From Neotabrizicola shimadae (lineage in GTDB: Bacteria; Pseudomonadota; Alphaproteobacteria; Rhodobacterales; Rhodobacteraceae): 64,000 bases of DNA. Positions 8,777 through 17,414 of the stretch are shown in pieces. The DNA is taken from contig NZ_CP069370.1 in the NCBI RefSeq assembly GCF_019623905.1, positions 3,893,001-3,957,000 on the forward strand. The letters run 5' to 3'. Both the position numbers and the translations under genes were made by a program. The notes beneath the pieces were generated by a model, which ran no database searches, was not told where the DNA came from, and was given only the letters and a program-made list of their open reading frames with translations. The first letter of the stretch is position 1; every line of letters begins with the position of its first letter.

Positions 8777-10141
8777 ATGACCAGCCACAGCCTTCCCGCC
8801 GGCATGATCCGCGCGGCCTCGATCTCTGGCCCGCATGAAGGCTACATGCCCGGCTTCGGCAACGATTTCGAGACCGAGGCCCTGCCCGGCGCGCTGCCGC
8901 AGGGCATGAACTCACCGCAGAAGTGCAACTATGGACTTTACGGTGAACAGCTGTCCGGCACGGCTTTCACCGCGCCCAGCCACCAGAACGAACGCACCTG
9001 GTGCTATCGCATCCGGCCCTCGGTGAAGCACACCCACCGGTTTTCCAAGATCTCGGTACCCTTGTGGAAATCGGCGCCGAACATCGACCCCGACATCATC
9101 TCGCTTGGCCAATATCGCTGGGATCCGGTCACGGTTCCGGCGGGTGAGAAGCTGACCTGGATCACCGGGATGCGCACGATGGTCACGGCGGGCGATGTGA
9201 ACACCCAGACCGGCATGGCCAGCCACATGTACCTGGTCAACACCTCGATGAAGGACGAATACTTCTTCTCGGCCGATGGCGAGTTGCTGGTCGTGCCTCA
9301 GGAAGGCCGCCTGCGGTTCTGCACCGAACTTGGCATCATCGACCTGGAACCGCGCGAGATCGCCATCCTGCCGCGCGGCCTGGTCTACCGCGTCGAGGTG
9401 CTGGAAGGCCCGGCGCGCGGGTTCGTCTGCGAGAATTACGGCCAGAAGTTCCAGCTTCCGGGCCGCGGTCCGATCGGTGCCAACTGCATGGCCAACCGGC
9501 GTGACTTCAAGACGCCCGTCGCGGCCTATGAAGACCGCGAGGTGCCGTCGAAGGTCTATGTGAAGTGGTGCGGCCAGTTCCACGTGACCGAGATCGGCCA
9601 TTCGCCGCTGGATGTGGTGGCCTGGCACGGCAACTATGCGCCCTGCAAGTATGACCTGCGCACCTATTGCCCGGTGGGCGCGGTGCTGTTCGACCACCCG
9701 GATCCGTCGATCTTTACCGTCCTTACGGCGCCCTCCGGCGTCGAGGGCACGGCCAACATCGACTTCGTCCTGTTCCGCGAACGCTGGATGGTGGCCGAAA
9801 ACACCTTCCGCCCGCCGTGGTACCACAAGAACGTCATGTCCGAGCTGATGGGCAACATCTACGGAATCTATGACGCCAAGCCCAAGGGCTTTGTCCCCGG
9901 CGGCATGAGCCTGCACAACTGCATGTTGCCGCACGGGCCCGACCGGAACGCCTTTGAACATGCCTCGAACGAGCCGATGGGGCCGGTGCGCCAGTCGGAA
10001 ACCATGAGCTTCATGTTCGAGACCCGCTTCCCGCAGCACCTGACCGAATGGGCGGCGAAGGCCGGCCACCTGCAGGAGGACTACATCGATTGCTGGGGGT
10101 CGCTTGAAAAGAAATTCGACGGGACACCGGGCGTGAAGTAA
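8777..10141 (+). CDS. hmgA: Homogentisate 1,2-dioxygenase
   Basis: A 454-residue non-haem iron dioxygenase that opens homogentisate to maleylacetoacetate. The C-terminal half carries the iron ligands: His and Glu in [16 protein letters not shown] and the second His in the [11 protein letters not shown] segment. The N-terminus [19 protein letters not shown] is diagnostic for the family. The ATG at 8777 follows a strong GAGGAGG site. It is first in the operon hmgA-fahA-MBL-hydroxylase-DUF2783. Confidence 0.96.
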   Translation: MTSHSLPAGMIRAASISGPHEGYMPGFGNDFETEALPGALPQGMNSPQKCNYGLYGEQLSGTAFTAPSHQNERTWCYRIRPSVKHTHRFSKISVPLWKSAPNIDPDIISLGQYRWDPVTVPAGEKLTWITGMRTMVTAGDVNTQTGMASHMYLVNTSMKDEYFFSADGELLVVPQEGRLRFCTELGIIDLEPREIAILPRGLVYRVEVLEGPARGFVCENYGQKFQLPGRGPIGANCMANRRDFKTPVAAYEDREVPSKVYVKWCGQFHVTEIGHSPLDVVAWHGNYAPCKYDLRTYCPVGAVLFDHPDPSIFTVLTAPSGVEGTANIDFVLFRERWMVAENTFRPPWYHKNVMSELMGNIYGIYDAKPKGFVPGGMSLHNCMLPHGPDRNAFEHASNEPMGPVRQSETMSFMFETRFPQHLTEWAAKAGHLQEDYIDCWGSLEKKFDGTPGVK

Positions 10142-10156
10142 GCCACGTCGGACGTG

Positions 10157-10175
10157 CCGGGGGCGCTGCCCCCGG
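10157..10175 (+). other. Intercistronic GC hairpin between hmgA and fahA
   Basis: CCGGGGGC-GCT-GCCCCCGG forms a perfect 8-bp stem with a 3-nt loop in the 71-bp hmgA-fahA gap. There is no following T-run, so it is not a standard terminator. It could stabilise the hmgA part of the message or be a remnant of a dispersed repeat. Confidence 0.5.
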
Positions 10176-10212
10176 ACTGCCCCGATACCTTCAGACAAAA
10201 GCAGGAAGAACC

Positions 10213-11472
10213 GTGCCGCTTCTCAAGTCATGGGTCGAAAGCGCCAATGCGCCTGACGCCCCGTTCCCGCTGAACAACCTGCCTTGTGGCGTCTTTTCGC
10301 AAGGCGAGGACGAGCCGCGCTGCGGCATGGCCATCGGCGATTTCGTGCTGGACGTCGCGGCGCTCGAGGCCGAGGGGCTGATTGCGCTACCCGGCGGGCC
10401 GCTTCTGGACGTGCCGTTCTGGAACGAGGTCATGGCCGCGGGGCCCGAGGTCTGGGCCGACCTGCGTGGGCAGGTCGTGGCGCTGCTGAAGGCAGGGTCC
10501 ACCAAGCAGTATCTGGTCGAGGATCACCTGATCCCGCTGGCCGGGGTGACACTGCATCTGCCCTTCCTGGTGGCCGAGTACACCGATTTCTACGCAGGCC
10601 GTCACCACGCCTTCAACGTGGGCACCATGTTCCGCGGTGCCGAGAACGCCCTGCCGCCGAACTGGTTGTCGATCCCCATCGGCTATAACGGCCGCGCGTC
10701 CTCGGTTGTCGTGTCGGGCACGCCGGTGCGGCGGCCATGGGGGCAGGTGAAGGGGCCGGATCACGAGCTGCCCGCCTTCCAGCCCTCGCGCCGGTTCGAC
10801 ATCGAGCTGGAGATGGGCGCGGTCGTGGGGATGCCGTCGGAAGGCCCGGTGACGGTTGAGGAAGCCGATGCGATGATCTTCGGCTATGTGCTGCTGAACG
10901 ACTGGACGGCGCGCGACATCCAGGCCTGGGAGTACCAGCCGCTTGGCCCGTTCCAGGCCAAGGCGACCGCCACGACGATCAGCCCCTGGATCGTGATGAA
11001 AGCCGCGCTGGAGCCGTTCCGGGTCTCTACCCCTGCGCGCGAACGCCCGCTTCTGCCCTATCTGCACGAACCGCGCCCCATGCTTTACGACGTCGCGCTG
11101 GAGGTGGCGCTGCGCCCCGAGGGAGGGGTGGAGACGGTGCTGAGCCGCACCAACTACAGCGAGATGTATTACTCTGCCGCGCAGCAGCTGGCCCACCACA
11201 CGACCTCTGGTTGCGCCATGACAACGGGCGATCTTCTGGGCTCTGGCACCATATCGGGCCCGACGAAGGACAGCCGCGGGTCGCTTCAGGAGCTGTCGTG
11301 GGGCGGCAAGGAGCCGATCGCGCTGAAAGACGGCGGCACGCGGACCTTCATCGAGGACAACGACACGCTCACCCTGCGCGGCGCAGCGCGGGGCGACGGC
11401 TACACCATCGGTTTCGGCGACTGCACGGGGCAGGTGATCCCCGCGCTTGCCGACCCCTACAAGAGGACCTGA
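10213..11472 (+). CDS. fahA: Fumarylacetoacetase
   Basis: A 419-residue fumarylacetoacetate hydrolase, which splits fumarylacetoacetate to fumarate and acetoacetate, the last step of homogentisate degradation. Metal ligands are recognisable: Asp in EYTDFYAGRHHAFNVG (which also holds the catalytic His), the two Glu of FDIELEMGAVVG, and Asp in LLNDWTARDIQAWEY. Translation starts at GTG (10213), preceded by a GGAAG ribosome site. It is followed after 1 bp by the MBL-fold gene. Confidence 0.95.
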   Translation: MPLLKSWVESANAPDAPFPLNNLPCGVFSQGEDEPRCGMAIGDFVLDVAALEAEGLIALPGGPLLDVPFWNEVMAAGPEVWADLRGQVVALLKAGSTKQYLVEDHLIPLAGVTLHLPFLVAEYTDFYAGRHHAFNVGTMFRGAENALPPNWLSIPIGYNGRASSVVVSGTPVRRPWGQVKGPDHELPAFQPSRRFDIELEMGAVVGMPSEGPVTVEEADAMIFGYVLLNDWTARDIQAWEYQPLGPFQAKATATTISPWIVMKAALEPFRVSTPARERPLLPYLHEPRPMLYDVALEVALRPEGGVETVLSRTNYSEMYYSAAQQLAHHTTSGCAMTTGDLLGSGTISGPTKDSRGSLQELSWGGKEPIALKDGGTRTFIEDNDTLTLRGAARGDGYTIGFGDCTGQVIPALADPYKRT

Positions 11473-11473
11473 C

Positions 11474-12424
11474 ATGGCCAAGGCCTTCGCAAGCCAGGGT
11501 GACCTGAGCGAAAAGAAGATCAGCTTCACCCAGGTCGGCGAGGGGCTTTACGCCTTCACCGCCGAGGGCGACCCCAATTCGGGCGTCATCATCGGCGACG
11601 ACTCGGTGATGGTGGTCGAGGCCCAGGCCACGCCGCGGCTGGCGCAGAAGGTGATCGACTGCATCCGCTCCGTCACCGACAAGCCGATCAGCCATGTCGT
11701 GCTGACCCACTACCACGCTGTCCGCGTTCTTGGGGCCAGCGCCTTCGGTGCGAGCCAGATCATCATGTCGGAAGCCGCCCGCAACATGGTGGTGGAACGG
11801 GGGCAGGAAGATTGGGACAGCGAGTTCCAGCGCTTCCCCCGCCTCTTCCAGGGCCACGAGAGCATCCCCGGCCTGACCTGGCCGACCACCACGTTCAACG
11901 GCAAGATGTCGGTCTGGCTCGGCAAGCGGCGGGTCGACATCCTTCAACTTGGCCGCGCCCATACAGCGGGCGATGCGGTCATTCATGTGCCGGATGCGAA
12001 CGTGATGTTCACCGGCGACATCGTCGAAGCCCATTCCGCCTGCTACTGCGGCGACGGCCACTTCTCCGACTGGGGCGGCACGCTGGAAGCGATCCGCGCC
12101 TACGACCTGGACGCCATCGCGCCGGGCCGGGGCGATGCCGTGGTGGGCCGCGCGGCGGTGAACGGTGCGCTGGACCGAACGAAGGACTTCGTGGACAGCA
12201 CCTTCCGCCCCGTTGCCCGGGTCGCGGCCCGCAACGGCTCGCTGAAAGAGGCCTGGGATGCCTGCCGCGCCGCTTGTGATCCGAAGTTCAAGGACTACGC
12301 GATCTACGAACACTGCCTGCCCTTCAATGTCGCCCGCGCCTATGACGAGGCGCGCGGGCTGGACCATCCCCGCATCTGGACCGCGCAGCGCGATCTGGAG
12401 ATGTGGGCGGCGCTGCAGGGCTGA
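11474..12424 (+). CDS. MBL-fold metallohydrolase-like protein with altered zinc motif
   Basis: A 316-residue metallo-beta-lactamase-fold protein encoded inside the homogentisate operon. The fold is clear (GVIIGDDSVMVVEAQATP, AHTAGDAVIHVPDANVMFTGDIV), but the usual HxHxDH zinc motif reads THYHAVRVLG, so the Asp and third His are replaced by Val and Arg. The Asp of the FTGDIV loop and the HTAGD His remain. It may bind one metal or act differently from classical hydrolases. The operon position suggests hydrolysis of a lactone or thioester in aromatic catabolism; this is inference. Confidence 0.8.
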   Translation: MAKAFASQGDLSEKKISFTQVGEGLYAFTAEGDPNSGVIIGDDSVMVVEAQATPRLAQKVIDCIRSVTDKPISHVVLTHYHAVRVLGASAFGASQIIMSEAARNMVVERGQEDWDSEFQRFPRLFQGHESIPGLTWPTTTFNGKMSVWLGKRRVDILQLGRAHTAGDAVIHVPDANVMFTGDIVEAHSACYCGDGHFSDWGGTLEAIRAYDLDAIAPGRGDAVVGRAAVNGALDRTKDFVDSTFRPVARVAARNGSLKEAWDACRAACDPKFKDYAIYEHCLPFNVARAYDEARGLDHPRIWTAQRDLEMWAALQG

Positions 12425-12435
12425 CGGAGACCGCC

Positions 12436-14058
12436 ATGAACCAGCCCGTCCGCCCCGCCTATGATCTGGCCTTCCAGCTCTATCCCTATCGGAAGTCGCC
12501 CGACCAGGACCGCCCCACCCGCCGACACCCGGTGGTGATCGTCGGTGCCGGACCGGTTGGTCTGGCCGCCGCGCTGGACCTGGGCCGCATGGGCGTGCCG
12601 GTCCTGGTACTGGACGACAACGAGGGCATCGGCGAGGGCAGCCGTGCCATCTGCTTTTCCAAGCGCACGCTGGAGGTCTGCGACCGGCTTGGCGCGGGCA
12701 AGGCGATGTTGGACAAGGGCGTGGTCTGGAACGTGGGCAAGGTGTTCCACGACGACCGGCTGCTCTACGAGTTCAACCTCCTGCCCGAGGACGGGCATGC
12801 CTACCCCGCCTTCATCAACCTGCAGCAACCCTATTTCGAGAAGTTCCTGCATGACGCGATCCTGGCCGAACAGGCGAAGGGCGCGCCCATAGAAATCCGG
12901 GGCCGCAACCGGGTCGAGGCAATCGTGCCCGGCGCGGACCACGTGGCGCTGACGGTCTCCACCCCCGATGGCGACTATGGGGTCCAGGCCGACTGGCTCT
13001 TGGCCTGCGACGGCGCGCGTTCACCCCTGCGGGGGATGCTGGGGCTGGGATTCGAGGGGCGGGTGTTCGAGGACAACTTCCTGATCGCCGATGTTCGAAT
13101 GACCGCCGACTTCCCGACCGAGCGGTGGTTCTGGTTCGAGCCGCATTTCAGGTCGGGCGCTTCGGCCCTGCTGCACAAACAGCCCGACGATGTCTGGCGG
13201 ATCGACTTCCAGCTGGGCTGGAACATTGACCGCAAGAAGGAACTGGAGCCAGAGAGCATCCGGGCGCGGGTGGATGCGATGCTGGGGCCGGATGTCAGCT
13301 ACGATCTGGTCTGGACCTCGATCTACACGTTCCAGTGCCGGCGGATGGAGCGGTTCCGGCATGGGCGGGTGATCTTTGCGGGCGACGCGGCGCATCAGGT
13401 CAGTCCGTTCGGGGCGCGGGGGGCGAACTCGGGCATCCAGGACGTGGACAACCTGTGCTGGAAGCTCAAACTGGTGCTGGACGGCACGGCGCCGGACCGG
13501 TTGCTGGACAGCTATGACCGGGAGCGGGTGCACGGGGCGGATGAGAACATCCTGAACTCGACCAGGGCCACGGACTTCATCACGCCCAAGACCCCGGTGT
13601 CCCACATGTTCCGCAACGCGGTGCTGGACCTGGCGGCGGTGGCGCCTTTTGCGCGGACCATCGTGAACTCGGGGCGGCTGTCGGTGCCCTGCACCTATGA
13701 CGGGTCTGATCTGAACGGGCCGGATGTGGCGGGGATGCCGGTGCGGACGCGGCCGGGCAGTCCTTGTCCGGATGCGCCGCTGGACGGCGGCTGGCTGCTG
13801 CACCGGCTGGGTGGGGGCTTCACCCTCTTGACGCTGGATGCCGAGGCGCCGGACGAGGTGGAGGCCCATGGCGTGACGGTGCGGCGGCTGGCGCTGTCGG
13901 GCCGGGAGAACCCGGCGCTGAAGGCCCGCTACCTGGGCGATGCCGGCGCGGGGGTCTACCTGATCCGGCCCGACCAGCATGTCGCCGCCCGCTGGACCGC
14001 CTTCGACCGGGGGGCCGTGACGGCTGCCCTGGCCCGCGCCCTTGCCCTGGAGCCGTGA
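12436..14058 (+). CDS. FAD-dependent aromatic hydroxylase (MhpA/PheA/TfdB-like)
   Basis: A 540-residue class A flavoprotein monooxygenase. It has the Rossmann FAD motif GAGPVGLAAALDLGRMGVP near residues 37-55, a DG motif in LLACDGARSPLRGMLG, and the second FAD motif FAGDAAHQVSPFGARGANSG; the C-terminal about 130 residues look like the thioredoxin-like tail of phenol hydroxylase relatives. It probably hydroxylates a phenolic ring to feed homogentisate, for example 3-hydroxyphenylacetate, because no 4-hydroxyphenylpyruvate dioxygenase gene is seen here. The substrate is inferred from context only. Confidence 0.85.
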   Translation: MNQPVRPAYDLAFQLYPYRKSPDQDRPTRRHPVVIVGAGPVGLAAALDLGRMGVPVLVLDDNEGIGEGSRAICFSKRTLEVCDRLGAGKAMLDKGVVWNVGKVFHDDRLLYEFNLLPEDGHAYPAFINLQQPYFEKFLHDAILAEQAKGAPIEIRGRNRVEAIVPGADHVALTVSTPDGDYGVQADWLLACDGARSPLRGMLGLGFEGRVFEDNFLIADVRMTADFPTERWFWFEPHFRSGASALLHKQPDDVWRIDFQLGWNIDRKKELEPESIRARVDAMLGPDVSYDLVWTSIYTFQCRRMERFRHGRVIFAGDAAHQVSPFGARGANSGIQDVDNLCWKLKLVLDGTAPDRLLDSYDRERVHGADENILNSTRATDFITPKTPVSHMFRNAVLDLAAVAPFARTIVNSGRLSVPCTYDGSDLNGPDVAGMPVRTRPGSPCPDAPLDGGWLLHRLGGGFTLLTLDAEAPDEVEAHGVTVRRLALSGRENPALKARYLGDAGAGVYLIRPDQHVAARWTAFDRGAVTAALARALALEP

Positions 14059-14059
14059 G

Positions 14060-14263
14060 ATGCCCCTGACCACCGCCCCCAACCTAGCCCGCCCCGACGA
14101 GGCCTATGCCCGGCTGATCGCCCTGCACGAGGGGCTGACCGAGGCCGAGAGCCATGCCCTGAATGCCCGGCTGGTCCTGATCCTGATGAACCATGTGGGG
14201 GACGAGGCGGTGCTGGCCGAGGCGATGAGCCTGGCCCGGTCGGCCGCCCGGGTGAAGGGCTAG
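14060..14263 (+). CDS. DUF2783 domain protein
   Basis: A 67-residue, highly acidic and Leu/Ala-rich soluble protein (ending LARSAARVKG) that begins 1 bp after the hydroxylase stop. Small DUF2783 proteins commonly follow FAD hydroxylases of this kind in Rhodobacterales and relatives. It may be a small partner or chaperone of the monooxygenase; no activity can be read from the sequence. Confidence 0.75.
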   Translation: MPLTTAPNLARPDEAYARLIALHEGLTEAESHALNARLVLILMNHVGDEAVLAEAMSLARSAARVKG

Positions 14264-14268
14264 AGGGG

Positions 14269-14347
14269 GCGTCCGAGCTCGGACGCCTGGTTCGTTCCAA
14301 TGATTTCAATGGGTTGCCTGGCCGCATTAACTTGGACTTAAGAATTG
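14269..14347 (+). repeat. Dispersed 79-bp repeat, copy 1 (18-bp palindrome plus tail)
   Basis: The perfect palindrome GCGTCCGAGCTCGGACGC (14269-14286) begins 5 bp after the DUF2783 stop. It is followed by a tail that aligns without gaps to two other copies (31317-31395, 43072-43150), with the shared core TCAANGGGTT and ATTAACTYGG. It has no T-run. It lies at the 3' end of the homogentisate operon. Confidence 0.8.
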
Positions 14348-14428
14348 TCCGAGGTCGGGCAAGCTGGACTTGGTTTGCGGTGCCCGATTGTGGCAGCATC
14401 GGCGGTGCTCAGGGACGGGGCAACCGCG

Positions 14429-14626
14429 ATGCAATACAAGGGCTATGCGGCCCGGATCGAATACGATGACGAGGACGGGCTGTTCTTTGGCCGCATCGCG
14501 GGAATCCGCGATGGGGTCGGGTGTCATGCCGACACCGTCGAGGATCTGCGGGCGGCCTTTCACGAAGCGGTCGAGGACTACCTGGAGACCTGTGCCAGGA
14601 TCGGAAGGGCGCCGCGGAAATCCTGA
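14429..14626 (+). CDS. Truncated orphan HicB-like antitoxin domain
   Basis: A 65-residue protein matching only the N-terminal RNase-H-like half of HicB antitoxins (YAARIEYDDEDGLFFGRIAG, DTVEDLRAAFHEAVEDYLE). HicB normally continues after the RIGRAPRKS-like linker into a ribbon-helix-helix or HTH DNA-binding domain, which is missing; a CCCTCCCC-type repeat starts 25 bp after the stop. No hicA toxin gene is visible on either side. It is either a solitary HicB-fold protein or a remnant of a toxin-antitoxin pair. Confidence 0.75.
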   Translation: MQYKGYAARIEYDDEDGLFFGRIAGIRDGVGCHADTVEDLRAAFHEAVEDYLETCARIGRAPRKS

Positions 14627-14650
14627 CCGGGGCAGACGGTGAGCCAAGGC

Positions 14651-14694
14651 GCCCCCCTCCCCGAGCCCCTCCCCACGAGGGGGAGGGGAGGCGG
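14651..14694. repeat. CCCTCCCC-hairpin repeat, copy 1
   Basis: CCCCTCCCC (14666-14674) pairs with GGGGAGGGG (14680-14688) around a short ACGAG loop, preceded by a further C-rich arm. It lies between hicB and the convergent SnoaL-like gene, where it could end transcription from both sides. Similar copies are at 15271, 20226, 20303, 36064, 57849 and 57930. Confidence 0.75.
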
Positions 14695-14733
14695 GCAGGC
14701 CCGGCGCGACGGATGCCGCGCCGGGCGTTCCGA

Positions 14734-15213
14734 TCACATCAGCCCGAGTTGCTTGTAGAAGCCGAGCGCGTCGTAATAGTCGCTTTGCGTGGTGATCTTG
14801 CCGTCCTTCACGGTGAAGACCGAGGCGCCGGTGAAGGCGAAGGGCTTGTTGGTGGCAGCGGTGCCGTCGGCCCAGGCGCCGGTGTTGGTGCCCTTGAATT
14901 CCCATTCGAAGGCGACGTGGTCGCCCTGCACGATGGCTTCGCCGCGCATTGTCCAGGCGGCATCGGGGGCGGCGTTCAGGAAGTTGTCGATCACGCCGGT
15001 TTTTGCGGCTTCCGCGCCGGTGACGGGGGTGCCGACCGAGGCGTCGTAGTAGGTGACATCAGGAGCGAAATGGCTGGCGGCCGCGGCGCTGTCATGCGCG
15101 TTCCAGGCGGCGAGATAGGCCTGCACAACGGACAGCGCATCGTCCCCCGCATAGGCAGGGGCCAGGGGCATCATCGCAAGGGCGGCGGCGGCAAACAGGC
15201 TTCTGCGGTTCAT
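14734..15213 (-). CDS. Secreted SnoaL/NTF2-like protein
   Basis: A 159-residue exported protein: signal peptide MNRRSLFAAAALAMMPLAPAYA (about 1-22), then one NTF2-like cone fold of the SnoaL/ester cyclase type (VVQAYLAAWNAHDSAAAASH, DVTYYD, GDHVAFEWEFKGTNTG, FTVKDGKITTQSDYYD). Such domains bind small hydrophobic ligands or act as isomerases or cyclases. It stands alone between two copies of a hairpin repeat, and no function can be assigned. The ATG at 15213 has a GAGGAA ribosome site. Confidence 0.8.
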   Translation of the reverse strand: MNRRSLFAAAALAMMPLAPAYAGDDALSVVQAYLAAWNAHDSAAAASHFAPDVTYYDASVGTPVTGAEAAKTGVIDNFLNAAPDAAWTMRGEAIVQGDHVAFEWEFKGTNTGAWADGTAATNKPFAFTGASVFTVKDGKITTQSDYYDALGFYKQLGLM

Positions 15214-15270
15214 CTGTTCCTCCCTGAACAGCGGCGCGGAATGCGCCGGGATTCTTGTGCGTCTGTCCGG

Positions 15271-15312
15271 CGCCCCCCTCTCCCAACCCGTCCCCACGAG
15301 GGGGAGGGGAGG
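15271..15312. repeat. CCCTCCCC-hairpin repeat, copy 2
   Basis: C-rich arm CCCCCCTCTCCC followed by TCCCC-ACGAG-GGGGA, closely matching copies at 14651 and 36064. It fills the gap between the SnoaL-like gene and the 3' end of the unknown gene at 15325. Confidence 0.75.
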
Positions 15313-15324
15313 TCGCGGTTACAA

Positions 15325-15963
15325 CTAGACCAGTGGAGCAAGTAACTGACCGAGTCTGCTCAGGTGATAGATTGTACCGCCTGGATGCTGCACTTCATCA
15401 GCCCCGCCTCCATCAATCCCTCTATTGGTCAGAAGCCCTGCGACAAACAGTCTTTCGGCGGATTCGGGTTCGTTCTGAACGCCGTCGCGAAACTGCTTTA
15501 GGCGGCGCAAGTCGTCGAAGTGCGATCGGTTCACGGAACTGCATAACATGAAGCACTCCGAAACACTGCAATCACCGCGAACTTGCGCTGCTACGATGCG
15601 GCCGATCAGTTGCGGCTTTGAAAAGTCATCTGATTGATCAAGCAATAGAAAGACACGTGCGGCAAATTCATCTGCCTTGCCCGAGGCGAACAGTTCGTCA
15701 GAGAAGGCGAGGCGTTCTTCCTTCGGAATTGATGATAGCTCAATTAGGAAGCGGTGCGTCTTCGCCAAGGCGAGACGCTCCGAAATGCTGCGTCCAGCTT
15801 TGTAAATGGAATGAACCATACCGAAGAGAGGCACTTGATCCAGCAGTCCAGACGCAATTGTCGCGCCAAGGCTCGCATCTGCGATCTGCACCAAAGCGTC
15901 GGCCAGTTCCGTACTACCAATAGTCCGGACAAGATCGTTGCCCGGGAGGTCCGCTTCATCCAT
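15325..15963 (-). CDS. Unknown 212-residue protein of atypical base composition
   Basis: Not recognised as a named family. It contains a hydrophobic turn-rich segment [20 protein letters not shown] (about residues 41-60), then charged helices ([20 protein letters not shown]) and a later [19 protein letters not shown] segment. This order (hydrophobic P..G.V.SIYKAG, RFL.EL..IP.EER, LLLD..DD..K..LIGRI) resembles a widespread uncharacterised family, but I cannot name it. GC in sampled lines is about 47-60%, well below the roughly 65-70% of its neighbours, and codon use is less biased, which suggests acquisition. Its ATG overlaps the patD stop by 8 bp (ATGGATGA), so it may be translated from the ydc-type operon message. 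Confidence 0.7.
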   Translation of the reverse strand: MDEADLPGNDLVRTIGSTELADALVQIADASLGATIASGLLDQVPLFGMVHSIYKAGRSISERLALAKTHRFLIELSSIPKEERLAFSDELFASGKADEFAARVFLLLDQSDDFSKPQLIGRIVAAQVRGDCSVSECFMLCSSVNRSHFDDLRRLKQFRDGVQNEPESAERLFVAGLLTNRGIDGGGADEVQHPGGTIYHLSRLGQLLAPLV

Positions 15964-17401
15964 GCTTCACCATCACGTGCCGCACCACGGTGTAGTCTTC
16001 CAGCGCGTAGGCGGACATGTCCTTGCCGTAGCCGGATTGCTTCAGCCCGCCGTGGGGCATTTCGTTGACGAGCATGAAATGAGTGTTCACCCAGGTGCAG
16101 CCGTAGCGGAGCCGCGCCGCCGTGGCCATCGCGCGGCCCACGTCCTTGGTCCAGACCGATGAGGCGAGGCCGTAGTCGCTGTCGTTGGCCCAGGCGACGG
16201 CCTGGTCCACGTCGGAGAAGGGCGTGACAGAGACGACCGGGCCGAAGACCTCGCGCCGGACGATCTCGTCTTCCTGCAGGGCGCCGGCGACGACGGTGGG
16301 ACGGTAGTAGAAGCCCTGGTCCAGCGCCTCGCCGCCGGTGGTGATCTCGATATGGTTCACCTCGCGGGCGCGGTTGACGAAGCTGGCCACCCGGTCGCGC
16401 TGGCGCTGGCTGATGAGCGGGCCGATTTCGTTCACCGTGTCATCCTCGGCGGCCAGCGTGATGGAGGCGGCGGCGGCGGTGAGGTCGGCGACTAGGTTGT
16501 CGTAGATCTTGCGGTCGGCATAGACGCGGCAGGCGGCGGTGCAGTCCTGGCCGGCGTTGTAGAAGGAGAAGGCGCGCAGGCCTTCGACCACGGCGGCGAT
16601 GTCGGCATCGTCGAAGACCACGACCGGGGCCTTGCCGCCGAGTTCCAGGTGGGTGCGCTTCACGGTCTTTGCCGCGGCGTCCAGCATCTTGCGGCCGGTG
16701 GCCACGTCGCCCGTGAGGCTGATCATGTCCACGCCGGGGTGGTTGATCAGCGTGCTGCCTACGGTCTGGCCGCGGCCGGTCAGGATGTTGACCACGCCTT
16801 CGGGCAGTTCCTCGGCCAGGATGCGGGCGAGTTTCAGGGCGGTGAGCGGGGTCTGTTCGGACGGCTTGAACACCACGGTGTTGCCGCCGCCGATGGCGGG
16901 GGCGAGCTTCCAGGCCATCATCATCAGGGGATAGTTCCAGGGTGCGATCGAGGCCACCACGCCCACGGCGTCGCGGCGGATCATGCTGGTGTGGCCGGCG
17001 AGGTATTCGCCCGCGATGGCGCCATGCTGGCAGCGCACCGCGCCCGCGAAGAAGCGGAAGCAATCCACGATGGCGGGGATTTCGTCATTGCGCGCGGCGT
17101 TGATCGGCTTGCCGCAGTTCAGCGCCTCGAGCGCGGCGAAGGCGTCGGCCTCGGACTCGATGCGGTTGGCGATGCGGTGCAGCGCGGCTGATCGTTCGGC
17201 GGGGGTGGTGCGGGACCAGCCGTCGAAGGCCCGGCGCGCGGCGCCGACGGCGCGGTCGATCTGGCCGGGCGAGGCTTCGGGCACGTCGAGGATGAGGCCG
17301 CCGGTGCGCGGGTTCAGGATCGGTTCGCGCGTGTCCTGGCCGGGTTCCAGCGATGCGCCGATCAGGAGTGCGGTGTCGATGGTGGGGAAAGAGCTGTCCA
17401 T
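15956..17401 (-). CDS. patD: Gamma-aminobutyraldehyde dehydrogenase-like ALDH
   Basis: A 481-residue aldehyde dehydrogenase with [18 protein letters not shown], the base Glu in HLELGGKAP and the nucleophile Cys in [13 protein letters not shown]. The AGQDCTA context and closeness to the polyamine importer point to 4-aminobutyraldehyde dehydrogenase, which makes 4-aminobutyrate from putrescine-derived aldehyde. The order importer (binding protein, ATPase, two permeases) then this gene is the same as E. coli ydcS-T-U-V-patD (prr). It starts 14 bp after the second permease. Confidence 0.88.
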   Translation of the reverse strand: MDSSFPTIDTALLIGASLEPGQDTREPILNPRTGGLILDVPEASPGQIDRAVGAARRAFDGWSRTTPAERSAALHRIANRIESEADAFAALEALNCGKPINAARNDEIPAIVDCFRFFAGAVRCQHGAIAGEYLAGHTSMIRRDAVGVVASIAPWNYPLMMMAWKLAPAIGGGNTVVFKPSEQTPLTALKLARILAEELPEGVVNILTGRGQTVGSTLINHPGVDMISLTGDVATGRKMLDAAAKTVKRTHLELGGKAPVVVFDDADIAAVVEGLRAFSFYNAGQDCTAACRVYADRKIYDNLVADLTAAAASITLAAEDDTVNEIGPLISQRQRDRVASFVNRAREVNHIEITTGGEALDQGFYYRPTVVAGALQEDEIVRREVFGPVVSVTPFSDVDQAVAWANDSDYGLASSVWTKDVGRAMATAARLRYGCTWVNTHFMLVNEMPHGGLKQSGYGKDMSAYALEDYTVVRHVMVKHG

Positions 17402-17414
17402 GGGCAGGGTCCTG

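Noticed and set aside
14429-14626. Functional hicAB toxin-antitoxin pair
   Set aside because: No hicA-like frame with the conserved His is visible on either strand within a kilobase.
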